From the NCBI GenBank assembly GCA_016704145.1, contig JADJAS010000001.1, positions 558,001-622,000 of the forward strand: a DNA stretch of 64,000 nucleotides, given 5' to 3'. Positions 9,412 to 18,552 of the stretch are shown here, piece by piece. The DNA comes from Rhodocyclaceae bacterium (GTDB taxonomy: Bacteria > Pseudomonadota > Gammaproteobacteria > Burkholderiales > Rhodocyclaceae). The translations under genes and the position numbers were made by a program. Every line of letters starts with the position of its first letter. Positions within the stretch are counted from its first letter, which is position 1. The notes under the pieces are model-generated. The model saw only the letters and a program-made list of their open reading frames with translations, was not told where the DNA came from and made no database searches.

Positions 9412-10665
9412 TCACGCAAGCTTCGCCGCAACGACACCGACATCGCGCAGCATGGCTTCCGCGGCGGGACCGGAACGGCGCTTGGCACGCTCGCGATCGA
9501 GTTGCTTGTCGACGACGGCACGGTTGAGATCAAGGAAGGTCACGGCATCGATGTCGTCCTGCTCGGCCCGACGGAACAGGCCATGCAGCGAACGCATGGT
9601 GATCGGGCGGCCGCCGATGCCGGCCACCACCGTATAGACATCGATCGGCAAGGCGGAAAGCGCCATGCGCACGTTGGTGGCGAGGATGCCGCCGAGGCCG
9701 ACCGCAAGGCTCTTCTCCAGCACCACCACGCGCTGCGCGCCCTGCAGCGCCGCGCGCACCTGGGCGATCGGGAACGGCCGGAACAGGGTGATGCCGAGTA
9801 CCCCGATCTTGTGGCCGGCGGCGCGCATTTCGTCCACCGTGTCCTTGATGGTGCCGAGCACCGAACCCATGGCGACGACCATGGTCTCGGCATCGTCCGC
9901 CTTGTAGGTGTGCACCAGGCCACCGGAATCGCGACCGAACACCGACTTGAACTCCGCCGCATAGGCCGGAATCAGCTTGAGTGCTTCCATCTGCTTGGCA
10001 TGGGCGAGATAGCGCACCTCCATGAAGGCTTCCGGACCGACCATGGCGCCGATCGACACCGGCTCGGCGGGATCCAGCACCTGGCGCGGCTCGTACTTCG
10101 GCAGGTAGGCATCGACCTGTTCCTGCGTCGGCATATCGACCCGCTCGTAGGCGTGCGTCAGGATGAAACCGTCCATGCACACCATGATCGGCAGGCTGAG
10201 TTCCTCGGCCAGCCGGAAACCCTGGATGTGCAGGTCGAGCGCTTCCTGGTTGGTCTCGGCGAAGATTTGCAGCCAGCCGGAATCGCGCTGCGAGAGCGCG
10301 TCGGTATGGTCGTTCCAGATGTTGATCGGCGCGCCGATGGCGCGGTTGGCCACGGTCATGACGATGGGCAGGCCGAGGCCGGAAGCGTTGTACACCGCCT
10401 CGGCCATGAACAGCAGGCCCTGCGACGCCGTCGCCGTATAGGTGCGCGCACCAGCCGCCGAGGAGCCGATGGCCACCGACATGGCAGCGAACTCCGATTC
10501 GACGTTGATGAACTCGCAAGGCGCGAGGCTACCGTCCTTCACGAACTCGCCCAAGGCCTCGACGATGTGCGTCTGCGGCGAAATCGGATAGGCGCAGATC
10601 ACTTCGGGGCGGCAGAGCGCAACCGCTTCAGCGACCGCGCGCGAGCCTTCCATTTGCTTAAGCAT
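9412..10665 (-). CDS. 2-oxoacid:acceptor oxidoreductase, alpha subunit, PadG-like
   Basis: A 417-residue pyruvate:ferredoxin-oxidoreductase alpha-type protein. The N-terminal domain has AYPISPQTHIVEAL (about 30) and NVESEFAAMSVAIGSSAAGA with the conserved Glu, then TATASQGLLFMAEAVYNASG. A transketolase C-like domain follows (VVAMGSVLGTIKD; LGITLFRPFP). The start MLKQMEGSRAV at 10665 overlaps the gamma gene by 8 bases. No separate delta ferredoxin gene lies between gamma and alpha, unlike the padEFG order known from Aromatoleum. Confidence 0.83.
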   Translation of the reverse strand: MLKQMEGSRAVAEAVALCRPEVICAYPISPQTHIVEALGEFVKDGSLAPCEFINVESEFAAMSVAIGSSAAGARTYTATASQGLLFMAEAVYNASGLGLPIVMTVANRAIGAPINIWNDHTDALSQRDSGWLQIFAETNQEALDLHIQGFRLAEELSLPIMVCMDGFILTHAYERVDMPTQEQVDAYLPKYEPRQVLDPAEPVSIGAMVGPEAFMEVRYLAHAKQMEALKLIPAYAAEFKSVFGRDSGGLVHTYKADDAETMVVAMGSVLGTIKDTVDEMRAAGHKIGVLGITLFRPFPIAQVRAALQGAQRVVVLEKSLAVGLGGILATNVRMALSALPIDVYTVVAGIGGRPITMRSLHGLFRRAEQDDIDAVTFLDLNRAVVDKQLDRERAKRRSGPAAEAMLRDVGVVAAKLA

Positions 10666-11230
10666 GGGCCATCTCCTCGCGAACGATCTTGTAGGCTTCG
10701 GTGGCGGCGGCGACATTGCCCGCCGCCACCTTGCCCGAGAACTTGTCGTTGATCGCCTTGATGACGGACTCCAGCCGGATCATCCCCGACATCGCGGCAA
10801 AGCCGCCCAGCAGGGGCACGTTCGGCACGGGTCGACCGACATGGCGCAGCGCAATCTCGGTGGCCGGCACGGTGCAAAGATGCTCGCTGCGCCGACCGCG
10901 CAGGAAATCGGCAAGCCCGAGTTGCTCAAAACTCTTGCCGGTGTTGATCAGCAGATAGCCGTCCGGCTTCATGCCAGCGAACACGTCGACCTGATGAAGC
11001 AAGGTCGGGTCCTGGATGATCAGCGCATCAGGCGCCATGATCGGCTCGCGCAGCCGTATCTCCCTGTCGTCGATGCGGCAGAACGCTACGACCGGCGCGC
11101 CGGTGCGCTCCGAGCCAAAGCTCGGGAAGGCCTGCGCATGCCGTCCTTCCTCGAACGCGGCGATGGACAGCATCTCCGCGGCGGTCACCACGCCCTGACC
11201 ACCGCGACCGTGAATGCGAACCTGAAACAT
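10658..11230 (-). CDS. 2-oxoacid:acceptor oxidoreductase, gamma subunit, PadE-like
   Basis: A 190-residue gamma-domain protein with the N-terminal loop IHGRGGQGVVTAAEMLSIAA and FPSFGSERTGAPVVAF near residue 41, the region of the family that contacts CoA. It is the first gene of the leftward operon gamma-alpha-beta-NADH subunit and has an excellent GGAGGT ribosome site. It is divergent from aceE across a 208-base AT-rich promoter region. Family membership is clear; the phenylglyoxylate-type substrate is inferred from the subunit set and resemblance. Confidence 0.85.
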   Translation of the reverse strand: MFQVRIHGRGGQGVVTAAEMLSIAAFEEGRHAQAFPSFGSERTGAPVVAFCRIDDREIRLREPIMAPDALIIQDPTLLHQVDVFAGMKPDGYLLINTGKSFEQLGLADFLRGRRSEHLCTVPATEIALRHVGRPVPNVPLLGGFAAMSGMIRLESVIKAINDKFSGKVAAGNVAAATEAYKIVREEMAHA

Positions 11231-11297
11231 GCTCTCTTCACCTCCTGTCTTAAGTTACCACCCCGATTCGGCCACTGTCACCAACGGCAGCAACATA

Positions 11298-11326
11298 TTG
11301 CGTTATACAAAACGATATTTTATTAT
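11298..11326 (+). promoter_or_regulatory. Candidate promoter for the aceE-aceF-lpd operon
   Basis: TTGCGT at 11298 and TATTAT at 11321 are 17 bases apart, in the only strongly AT-rich stretch of the 11231-11438 gap. The start point would be near 11333, giving a leader of about 105 bases. An imperfect inverted repeat (TTGCGTTATACAAAA against TTTTATTATGCGGAA) overlaps the promoter and could be an operator shared with the divergent gamma-alpha-beta operon. Confidence 0.5.
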
Positions 11327-11438
11327 GCGGAACATCGTGAGTCGACCTGACTACCCGGCAGGTCTAAGCTTCACGAAAAATCCCCTGCTGCCTATCCGGC
11401 GGAAGGGAACACGACAACTCTGACAAGAGGAGACCCCC

Positions 11439-14117
11439 ATGTCCGAACTCGGACTGGCGCACGTGGATGCCGACCCCCAGGAGACCCGCGAGTGGCTCGA
11501 CGCTCTCGAAGCCGTGATCGAGCAGGAAGGCCCCGAGCGCGCCCACTATCTCATCGAGAAGCTGATCGCCCTCGGTCACCGCGCCGGCATCAACTTGCCC
11601 TACTCGGCGAACACCGATTACATCAATACCATCCCCGCCGACCGCCAGGCGCGCGCGCCCGGCGACTACGCCATCGAGAACCGCATTCGCGCCTACGTGC
11701 GCTGGAACGCGCTGGCGATGGTGCTGCGTGCCAACAAGGGCGACTCCAACCTCGGCGGCCACATCGCCAGCTTCGCTTCGGCGGCGACGCTCTACGACGT
11801 CGGCTTTCAGCATTTCTGGCACGCGCCCGGCGACAACCACGGCGGTGACCTGATTTTCTTCCAGGGTCACTCCGCGCCCGGCGTCTATGCGCGCGCCTTC
11901 CTGCTCGGACGCTTCGACGAAGCCATGCTCGACGGCTTCCGCCAGGAAGTTGGCGGCAAGGGCATCCCCTCCTACCCGCACCCCTGGCTGCTGCCCGACT
12001 TCTGGCAGTTCCCGACCGTTTCGATGGGCCTGGGTCCCTTGCAGGCGATCTACCAGGCGCGCTTCACGAAGTACCTGCATGACCGCAAGCTGGCCGACAC
12101 CGCCGGCCGCAAGGTCTGGGCCTTCATGGGCGACGGCGAGATGGACGAGCCCGAGTCGATGGGCGCCATCGGCATGGCCGGCCGCGAGAAGCTCGACAAC
12201 CTCGTCTTCGTCGTGAACTGCAACCTGCAACGTCTCGACGGCCCGGTGCGCGGCAACGGCAAGATCATCCAGGAGCTGGAAGCCGACTTCCGCGGCGCCG
12301 GCTGGAACGTCATCAAGGTCGTCTGGGGCTCGTACTGGGACCCGCTGCTGGCGCAGGACAAACACGGCCATTTGCGCCGCCGCATGATGGAATGCGTGGA
12401 CGGCGATTACCAGACGTTCAAGTCGAAGGATGGCGCGTATGTGAGGGAGCATTTCTTCAACACGCCGGAACTCAAGGCCATGGTGGCCAGCTGGACCGAC
12501 GACGACATCTGGCGCCTGAACCGCGGCGGCCACGACCCGCACAAAGTCTATGCGGCCTACAAGGCGGCCGTCGAGCATACCGGCCAGCCGACCGTGATCC
12601 TCGCCAAGACCATCAAGGGTTACGGCATGGGCGAATCGGGCGAGGCGCAGAACATCACCCACCAGCAGAAGAAGATGGGCACCACCTCGCTCAAGGCCTT
12701 CCGCGACCGCTTCAAGCTGCCGGTCAGCGATGAGCAGCTCGAAGAGATGCCCTACCTGAAGTTCGCCGAGGACTCGCCCGAACTGAAGTACATGCGCGAG
12801 CATCGCCAGGCGTTGGGCGGTTACCTGCCGCAGCGCCGCCGCAAGGTCGAGCCGCTGCCGGTCCCCGCGCTCTCCGCTTTCGACACGCAACTGAAAGCGA
12901 CCGGCGTCGGCCGCGAGATATCGACCACCATGGCCTTCGTGCGCATCCTCAACACGCTGATCAAGGACAAGCAGATCGGCAAGCGCGTCGTGCCGATCGT
13001 GCCCGACGAGTCGCGCACCTTCGGCATGGAAGGCCTGTTCCGCCAGGTCGGCATCTGGAACCAGGAAGGCCAGAAGTACGTGCCGCAGGATGCCGACCAG
13101 TTGATGTTCTACAAGGAATCGAAGGACGGCCAGATCCTGCAGGAAGGCATCAACGAGGCCGGCGCGATGGCCGACTGGATGGCCGCCGCGACCGCGTATT
13201 CGACGCACGGCGTGCAGATGCTGCCCTTCTACATCTTCTACTCGATGTTCGGCCTGCAACGCACCATGGACCTGTGCTGGGCGGCAGGCGACTCGCGCGC
13301 CCGCGGCTTCCTGATCGGCGGCACCGCCGGCCGCACCACGCTGAACGGCGAAGGCCTGCAGCACGAGGACGGCCATTCGCACGTGCTCGCGGCCACCATC
13401 CCGAACTGTCTCTCCTACGACCCGACCTTCGCCTACGAAGTGGCGGTGATCGTCCAGGACGGCCTGCGGCGCATGGTCGCCGAACAGGAGGACGTGTTCT
13501 ATTACCTGACGGTGATGAACGAAAACTACGAGCATCCCGAGATGCCGGCGGGAGTGGATGCCGACATCCTCAAGGGCATGTATCTGTTCCGCAAGGGCGC
13601 CAACAGCAACGGCCCGCGCGTGCAGCTGCTGGGCTCGGGGGTCATCTTCCGTGAGGCCATCGCCGCCGCCGACATGCTGAAGACCGACTGGGGCGTCGAG
13701 GCCGACCTCTGGTCCTGCCCGAGCTTCAACGAACTGGCGCGCGACGGTCACAACTGCGTGCGTCACCAGTTGCTCCATCCGGAGGAACCGAAGAAGCTCT
13801 GCCACGTCGCTGGCAAACTGGCCGACACGCGCGGCCCGGTGGTCGCGGCCACCGACTACATCCGCATGTACGCGGAGCAGATCCGACCTTTCGTGACGCT
13901 CGACGGCCGCCGCTATACGGTGCTCGGCACCGACGGCTTCGGCCGCTCGGACACGCGCGAGCAACTGCGCGGCTTCTTCGAAGTGGACCGCCGCTGGATC
14001 GCCGTCGCGGCGTTGCGCTCGCTGGCCGATGATGGTCAGATCAAGCATGCGAAGGTCAGCGAGGCGCTGAAGAAATACGGCCTCGATCCCAAGAAACCGA
14101 ATCCGGTGGGGGTCTGA
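11439..14117 (+). CDS. aceE: Pyruvate dehydrogenase E1 component, homodimeric
   Basis: Decarboxylates pyruvate on TPP and acetylates the lipoyl arm of E2. The 892-residue length is right for the homodimeric gammaproteobacterial/betaproteobacterial type. Visible are SNLGGHIASFASAATLYDVG (about 100), QGHSAPGVYARAFLLGR, the TPP motif MGDGEMDEPESMGAIGMAGR (about 230) with the following NLVFVVNCNLQRLDGPVRGN, and the Pyr-domain segment VPIVPDESRTFGMEGLFRQ. A ribosome site AAGAGGAG lies 8 bases before the ATG. It is followed by aceF after 2 bases and is divergent from the ferredoxin-type oxidoreductase operon. Confidence 0.96.
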   Translation: MSELGLAHVDADPQETREWLDALEAVIEQEGPERAHYLIEKLIALGHRAGINLPYSANTDYINTIPADRQARAPGDYAIENRIRAYVRWNALAMVLRANKGDSNLGGHIASFASAATLYDVGFQHFWHAPGDNHGGDLIFFQGHSAPGVYARAFLLGRFDEAMLDGFRQEVGGKGIPSYPHPWLLPDFWQFPTVSMGLGPLQAIYQARFTKYLHDRKLADTAGRKVWAFMGDGEMDEPESMGAIGMAGREKLDNLVFVVNCNLQRLDGPVRGNGKIIQELEADFRGAGWNVIKVVWGSYWDPLLAQDKHGHLRRRMMECVDGDYQTFKSKDGAYVREHFFNTPELKAMVASWTDDDIWRLNRGGHDPHKVYAAYKAAVEHTGQPTVILAKTIKGYGMGESGEAQNITHQQKKMGTTSLKAFRDRFKLPVSDEQLEEMPYLKFAEDSPELKYMREHRQALGGYLPQRRRKVEPLPVPALSAFDTQLKATGVGREISTTMAFVRILNTLIKDKQIGKRVVPIVPDESRTFGMEGLFRQVGIWNQEGQKYVPQDADQLMFYKESKDGQILQEGINEAGAMADWMAAATAYSTHGVQMLPFYIFYSMFGLQRTMDLCWAAGDSRARGFLIGGTAGRTTLNGEGLQHEDGHSHVLAATIPNCLSYDPTFAYEVAVIVQDGLRRMVAEQEDVFYYLTVMNENYEHPEMPAGVDADILKGMYLFRKGANSNGPRVQLLGSGVIFREAIAAADMLKTDWGVEADLWSCPSFNELARDGHNCVRHQLLHPEEPKKLCHVAGKLADTRGPVVAATDYIRMYAEQIRPFVTLDGRRYTVLGTDGFGRSDTREQLRGFFEVDRRWIAVAALRSLADDGQIKHAKVSEALKKYGLDPKKPNPVGV

Positions 14118-14119
14118 TC

Positions 14120-15478
14120 ATGGATATCAAAGTACCCGACATCGGCGACTTCAAGGACGTACCGGTCATCGAAATCTTCGTCAAGCCCGGCGACTTCGTT
14201 GAAGCCGAGACCCCGCTTGTTTCACTGGAATCCGACAAGGCGACCATGGACGTGCCGAGTTCCGCCGCGGGTGTCGTCAAGGAAGTCAAGGTCAAGCTCG
14301 GCGACAGGATTTCGGAAGGCAGCATCGTCGTCGTGCTCGAAGCGGCGCAAACCGCTGCCGCGCCTGCCGCGAAACCCGCGGCTGCGCCGGCTCCGACCGC
14401 TGCCGCCGCGCCGGCCGCAACTCAAGCCGTGATGGCACCGACGCCCACGGGCGAAGTCTGCGACATCCGCCCGACCGAAGCCGAGCCGACCAGCGCGCCT
14501 GCCGCGATCAGCATGCCGACGCCCGCCGAGATGCTGGCGGCCGAAGGCGGCACCAAGGCGCACGCTAGCCCGTCGGTACGCGCTTTCGCCCGCGAACTGG
14601 GCGTCGATGTCGCCAGGGTGCCGGGCACCGGACCGAAGGGCCGCATCACCCAGGCCGACGTGCAGGCGTTCGTCAAGGGCGCCATGGCCACTTTGAGCGG
14701 CGCCACCGCCACGGGTGGCGTGTCACCACGGCTGACTTCCGGTGGCCTCGACCTGCTGCCCTGGCCGCAGGTGGACTTCGCCAAGTTCGGCCCCATCGAG
14801 GTCAAGCCGCTGTCGCGCATCAAGAAGATTTCCGGACCCAACCTCGCCCGCAACTGGGTGATGATCCCGGCGGTCACCTACCACGAGGATGCCGACATCA
14901 CCGACCTGGAAGCGTTGCGCGTGCAACTCAACAAGGAGAACGAAAAGTCGGGCATCAAGGTCACCATGCTCGCCTTCATCATCAAGGCCGTGGTCGCGGC
15001 GCTGAAGAAGTACCCCGACCTCAACTCGTCGCTCGATGGTGAGAATCAGGTCTTCAAGAACTACTGGCACATCGGCTTCGCGGCCGACACGCCGAACGGC
15101 CTGATGGTGCCGGTACTGAAGAACGCCGACCAGAAGGGCGTGGTACAGATCGCGCAGGAGACTTCCGACCTCGCCAAGAAGGCGCGCGAAGGCAAGCTCG
15201 GCCCGGCCGACATGCAGGGTGCCACCTTCACGATCTCGTCCGTCGGCGGTATCGGCAGCACTTCGTTCTCGCCCATCGTCAATGCGCCTGAAGTCGCGAT
15301 TCTCGGCGTCAGCAAGTCGAGCATGAAGCCGGTGTGGGACGGCAAGCAATTCGTACCGCGCCTGACGGTGCCGCTGTCGCTCTCGGCCGACCATCGCGTC
15401 ATCGACGGCGCGCTGGCGACCCGCTTCAACGCCTATCTGGCTCAATTGCTCGGCGACTTCCGGAGGGTGATGCTATGA
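14120..15478 (+). CDS. aceF: Pyruvate dehydrogenase E2, dihydrolipoamide acetyltransferase
   Basis: Transfers the acetyl group to CoA and forms the complex core. The 452 residues contain a single N-terminal lipoyl domain (ESDKATMDVPSS, lipoyl-Lys about residue 40), an Ala/Pro hinge (about 75-130), a peripheral subunit-binding domain (ASPSVRAFARELGVDVARVP, then GTGPKGRITQADVQ), a second linker, and the catalytic domain ending in LSADHRVIDGALATRF with the HRxxDG motif. A copy of the dispersed element encodes GVSPRLTS in the linker before the catalytic domain. Its stop overlaps the lpd start. Confidence 0.96.
   Translation: MDIKVPDIGDFKDVPVIEIFVKPGDFVEAETPLVSLESDKATMDVPSSAAGVVKEVKVKLGDRISEGSIVVVLEAAQTAAAPAAKPAAAPAPTAAAAPAATQAVMAPTPTGEVCDIRPTEAEPTSAPAAISMPTPAEMLAAEGGTKAHASPSVRAFARELGVDVARVPGTGPKGRITQADVQAFVKGAMATLSGATATGGVSPRLTSGGLDLLPWPQVDFAKFGPIEVKPLSRIKKISGPNLARNWVMIPAVTYHEDADITDLEALRVQLNKENEKSGIKVTMLAFIIKAVVAALKKYPDLNSSLDGENQVFKNYWHIGFAADTPNGLMVPVLKNADQKGVVQIAQETSDLAKKAREGKLGPADMQGATFTISSVGGIGSTSFSPIVNAPEVAILGVSKSSMKPVWDGKQFVPRLTVPLSLSADHRVIDGALATRFNAYLAQLLGDFRRVML
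14715..14738 (-). repeat. Dispersed element, copy 4 (in the aceF linker)
   Basis: GTGGCGTGTCACCAC followed by GGCTGACTT, opposite to the gene direction. The hairpin is intact with one G-T wobble. It is read as GVSPRLTS in the flexible linker between E2 domains. Confidence 0.7.
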
Positions 15479-16929
15479 CGCCGGACATCGAAACCGAGAT
15501 GCTCGTCCTCGGCGCCGGCCCGGGCGGCTACTCGGCCGCCTTCCGCTCCGCCGATCTCGGCATGAGGACTGTGCTGGTCGAACGCTACGCCACGCTGGGC
15601 GGCGTTTGCCTCAACGTCGGCTGCATTCCCTCCAAGGCGCTACTGCACGTCGCGGCGGTGATAGAGGCAGCCACGCACGCCAGCGACCTTGGCATCACGT
15701 TCGCCGCGCCCAAGCTCGACATCGACAAGCTGCGCGCGCACAAGGCCAAGGTGGTCGGCAAGCTCACCACCGGCCTGACCGGCATGGCCAAGGCGCGCCG
15801 CGTCGAGACCGTGCGCGGCTACGGCCATTTCCTCGACGCGCACCATCTCGAAGTCGAGGAGACCACCGGCAGCGCGCAGGACAAGACCGGCGCCAAGAAA
15901 GTCATCAAGTTCCAGAAGTGCATCATCGCCGCCGGCTCAGCGGCCGTGCACCTGCCCTTCCTGCCTGCTGACTCCCGCATCGTGGACTCGACCGGCGCGC
16001 TGGAACTGCGCTCAGTTGACAACAAGTTGCCGCAGCGCATGCTGGTGATCGGCGGCGGCATCATCGGCCTGGAAATGGCCACCGTCTATTCGACGCTGGG
16101 CGCCAAGGTCGACGTGGTCGAAATGCTCGACGGCCTGATGCAGGGTCCAGACCGCGATCTCGTCAAGGTGTGGGAGAAACAGAATGCCCACCGCTTCGAG
16201 AAGGTGATGCTCAAGACCAGGACCGCCAGCGCCGAAGCGAAGCAGGACGGCATCTGGGTCAAGTTCGAAGGTGAGCAGGCCCCCGCCGAAGTTCAGCGCT
16301 ACGACCTGGTGCTGCAATCGGCCGGCCGCAGTCCGAACGGCAACAAGATCGGCGCCGACCAGGCCGGCATCACGGTAACCGAACGCGGCTTCATTTCGGT
16401 CGACTCGCAGATGCGCACCAACGTGCCGCACATTTTTGCGATTGGGGATGTTGTCGGCCAGCCCATGCTGGCGCACAAGGCCGTGCATGAAGCGCACGTG
16501 GCGGCCGAGGCCGCCGCCGGGCAGAAGTCGCACTTCGACGCCTCGGTGATCCCCGGTGTCGCCTACACACATCCGGAGGTCGCCTGGGTCGGCCTGGGCG
16601 AGGACGAGGCGAAGAAGGCCGGCCGCAAGGTCGAGGTCGCCAAATTCCCCTGGGCAGCCTCCGGCCGCGCCATTGCCAACGGCGCCGACTATGGCTTCAC
16701 CAAGCTGGTGTTCGATGCCGAAACCCATCGCGTGGTCGGCGGCAGCATCGTCGGCCCTTCGGCCGGCGACATGATCGGCGAAATTGCGCTGGCCATCGAG
16801 ATGGGCGCCGACGCGGTGGACATCGGCAAGACCATCCACCCGCACCCCACGCTGGGCGAGACGGTCGGCATCGCCGCCGAAGTCGCCCACGGCAGCTGCA
16901 CCGACCTGCCGGCCCCCAGGAAGAAGTAG
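15475..16929 (+). CDS. lpdA: Dihydrolipoyl dehydrogenase, E3
   Basis: Reoxidises the dihydrolipoyl arm with NAD. The 484 residues show the FAD loop VLGAGPGGYSAAFRSADLG, the redox disulfide GGVCLNVGCIPSKALLH (about 45), the NAD loop VIGGGIIGLEMATVYSTLG, the FAD motif FAIGDVVGQPMLAHKA, and the terminal HPHPTLGE active-site His/Glu pair. The ATG overlaps the aceF stop (ATGA). An upstream in-frame extension inside aceF is not credible as a start. It is the last gene of the PDH operon and converges with a hydrolase gene 3 bases later. Confidence 0.96.
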   Translation: MTPDIETEMLVLGAGPGGYSAAFRSADLGMRTVLVERYATLGGVCLNVGCIPSKALLHVAAVIEAATHASDLGITFAAPKLDIDKLRAHKAKVVGKLTTGLTGMAKARRVETVRGYGHFLDAHHLEVEETTGSAQDKTGAKKVIKFQKCIIAAGSAAVHLPFLPADSRIVDSTGALELRSVDNKLPQRMLVIGGGIIGLEMATVYSTLGAKVDVVEMLDGLMQGPDRDLVKVWEKQNAHRFEKVMLKTRTASAEAKQDGIWVKFEGEQAPAEVQRYDLVLQSAGRSPNGNKIGADQAGITVTERGFISVDSQMRTNVPHIFAIGDVVGQPMLAHKAVHEAHVAAEAAAGQKSHFDASVIPGVAYTHPEVAWVGLGEDEAKKAGRKVEVAKFPWAASGRAIANGADYGFTKLVFDAETHRVVGGSIVGPSAGDMIGEIALAIEMGADAVDIGKTIHPHPTLGETVGIAAEVAHGSCTDLPAPRKK

Positions 16930-16932
16930 AAC

Positions 16933-17802
16933 CTATCTGCCGAAGCGCTCGTCGCACCATTCCTCGATGGCGCGACGCATCGCTTCGGGCTGCTCGGTCG
17001 GCAGCCAGTGCCGGGCGTTCATGCGGATGATGCGGCCGTCCGGCAGTGCGGCAAGCTGGCGGGCCGTGACCTCCGGATCGGAGAAGGGGGCGCCCGCCGA
17101 CAGCAGCGCCAGCGTCGGCGCGGCAATCTCGGCCAGATCGGGCAGCCGATCGGTGACGGCGAGCATGTCCTGAAGATAGATCGACACCGGCAGGCTGCGC
17201 AAGTCCTCGGGCACGGAGGCGTAGCGCGCTTCCGGGAAGACGCCGCCCGCACCCGCCATGGCGGCGCGTGCCTCGCGGTCGAGTTGTTCGAGATCAAGCC
17301 TGGCGAGGTGCCGGCGATGCAAGCCCAGCGCGGCCAACAGTCGCAGCGGCGGCGCCAAGGCGGCAAGCATCGGCCGAAGGCGGGCAACCCGGGCCATTTG
17401 ACCCGTCAGCGCCTCGCGGAACATCGGCTCGATCAGCACCAACCCGGCAACCCGCGCCGGCTCGCGCCGTGCGAAGCAGAGCGCCAGGTTGGCGCCCAGG
17501 CAATGACCAACCAGCACGGCGCGGGGGACCTGCTCGTGGGCCAGCAGCGCCGCCAGATCGCCGCACCAGACCGCCATGCCGACCCGGCCGCGAAACAAGG
17601 AATCGCCATGCCCGCGCAGATCAACCCGGAGGATGTCCCAGGATTCGGCGAGCCGCGTCGTCGCCGCGAACTCCGTCCAGCGCGTCATGTTGCTGGCCAG
17701 GCCGTGAATGGCGACAACCGTGCGACGGGGCGCGGCGGGCCGCCAAAGCCGGTAGGCGATGACGGTGTCGTCGCTCGCGGTGAATGTCCGTGTCGTGTCC
17801 AT
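16933..17802 (-). CDS. Alpha/beta-fold hydrolase with a Cys nucleophile elbow
   Basis: A 289-residue alpha/beta hydrolase. It has an oxyanion-hole region (VAIHGLASNMTRW, about 30), DLRGHGDS, a nucleophile elbow reading GHCLG instead of the usual GHSLG, and a late His (NARHWLP) as base. The Cys at the nucleophile position resembles dienelactone-hydrolase-type enzymes, but no substrate can be named. The start MDTTRTF is preferred; an in-frame ATG 33 bases upstream at 17835 is an alternative. It is divergent from rpiA, with the start regions about 70 bases apart. Confidence 0.8.
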   Translation of the reverse strand: MDTTRTFTASDDTVIAYRLWRPAAPRRTVVAIHGLASNMTRWTEFAATTRLAESWDILRVDLRGHGDSLFRGRVGMAVWCGDLAALLAHEQVPRAVLVGHCLGANLALCFARREPARVAGLVLIEPMFREALTGQMARVARLRPMLAALAPPLRLLAALGLHRRHLARLDLEQLDREARAAMAGAGGVFPEARYASVPEDLRSLPVSIYLQDMLAVTDRLPDLAEIAAPTLALLSAGAPFSDPEVTARQLAALPDGRIIRMNARHWLPTEQPEAMRRAIEEWCDERFGR

Positions 17803-17874
17803 GCCCGCCGAGCTATATACTGATTTCCCAGTCATTCAGCAAGCTCGATCGACCAAGCATTTTTGGAAAAAACA

Positions 17875-18552
17875 ATGGTAATGACCCAGGACGAACTCAA
17901 ACAGGCGGTGGCCAAAACAGCCGCCGATTACGTGGCCGCGCACCTGCCGATCGGCGGCATCGTCGGCGTCGGCACCGGCTCGACGGCCAATTTCTTCATC
18001 GACGAGCTGGCGAAGCTCAAGGCGCGTGTCGGCGCCACGGTGGCCAGCTCGGAAGCGACCAAGAAGCGCCTCGAAGGCCATGGCATGAAGGTACTCGACC
18101 TCAATGAAGTCGGCTCGATGCCCGTCTACGTGGACGGCGCCGACGAGATCACCGCGAAGCTGGAGATGATCAAGGGCGGCGGCGGCGCGCTGACGCGCGA
18201 AAAGATCGTCGCCGCCGTGGCCGACAGGTTCATCTGCGTGTGCGATCAGAGCAAGCTGGTCGACACGCTCGGCAAGTTCCCGCTGCCGGTGGAAGTGGTC
18301 CCGATGGCGCGCGCCCATGTCGCGCGCGAACTGGTAAAGCTCGGCGGCCAACCCAGGCTGCGCGAAGGCTTGGTCACCGACAACGGCAATGTCATCCTCG
18401 ATGTCCATGGCCTGGCCATCGGTGATCCGGCCGGGCTGGAGACGGCCATCAACCAGATCGTCGGGGTGGTCAGCAACGGCCTGTTCGCCAAGCGCCCCGC
18501 CGATCTGCTGTTGCTGGCGACGCCCGAGGGCGTCAGGATGCTGACGGCCTGA
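17875..18552 (+). CDS. rpiA: Ribose-5-phosphate isomerase A
   Basis: Interconverts ribose 5-phosphate and ribulose 5-phosphate, serving the pentose phosphate pathway and the Calvin cycle found further along the window. The 225 residues include GIVGVGTGSTANFFIDELA (about 27-45), VYVDGADEIT with the catalytic Asp, KGGGGALTREKI (about 100), and the terminal LLLATPEGVRML. ATG 17875 is used; a second in-frame ATG lies 6 bases on. It converges with yggX, sharing the boundary at 18552/18553. Confidence 0.95.
   Translation: MVMTQDELKQAVAKTAADYVAAHLPIGGIVGVGTGSTANFFIDELAKLKARVGATVASSEATKKRLEGHGMKVLDLNEVGSMPVYVDGADEITAKLEMIKGGGGALTREKIVAAVADRFICVCDQSKLVDTLGKFPLPVEVVPMARAHVARELVKLGGQPRLREGLVTDNGNVILDVHGLAIGDPAGLETAINQIVGVVSNGLFAKRPADLLLLATPEGVRMLTA

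Noticed and set aside
11364..14048. An 894-codon open frame antisense to aceE
   Set aside because: It mirrors the full length of aceE and reflects GC-rich codon bias; composition (His, Asp, Val, Arg, Gln-rich) is typical of a shadow frame.
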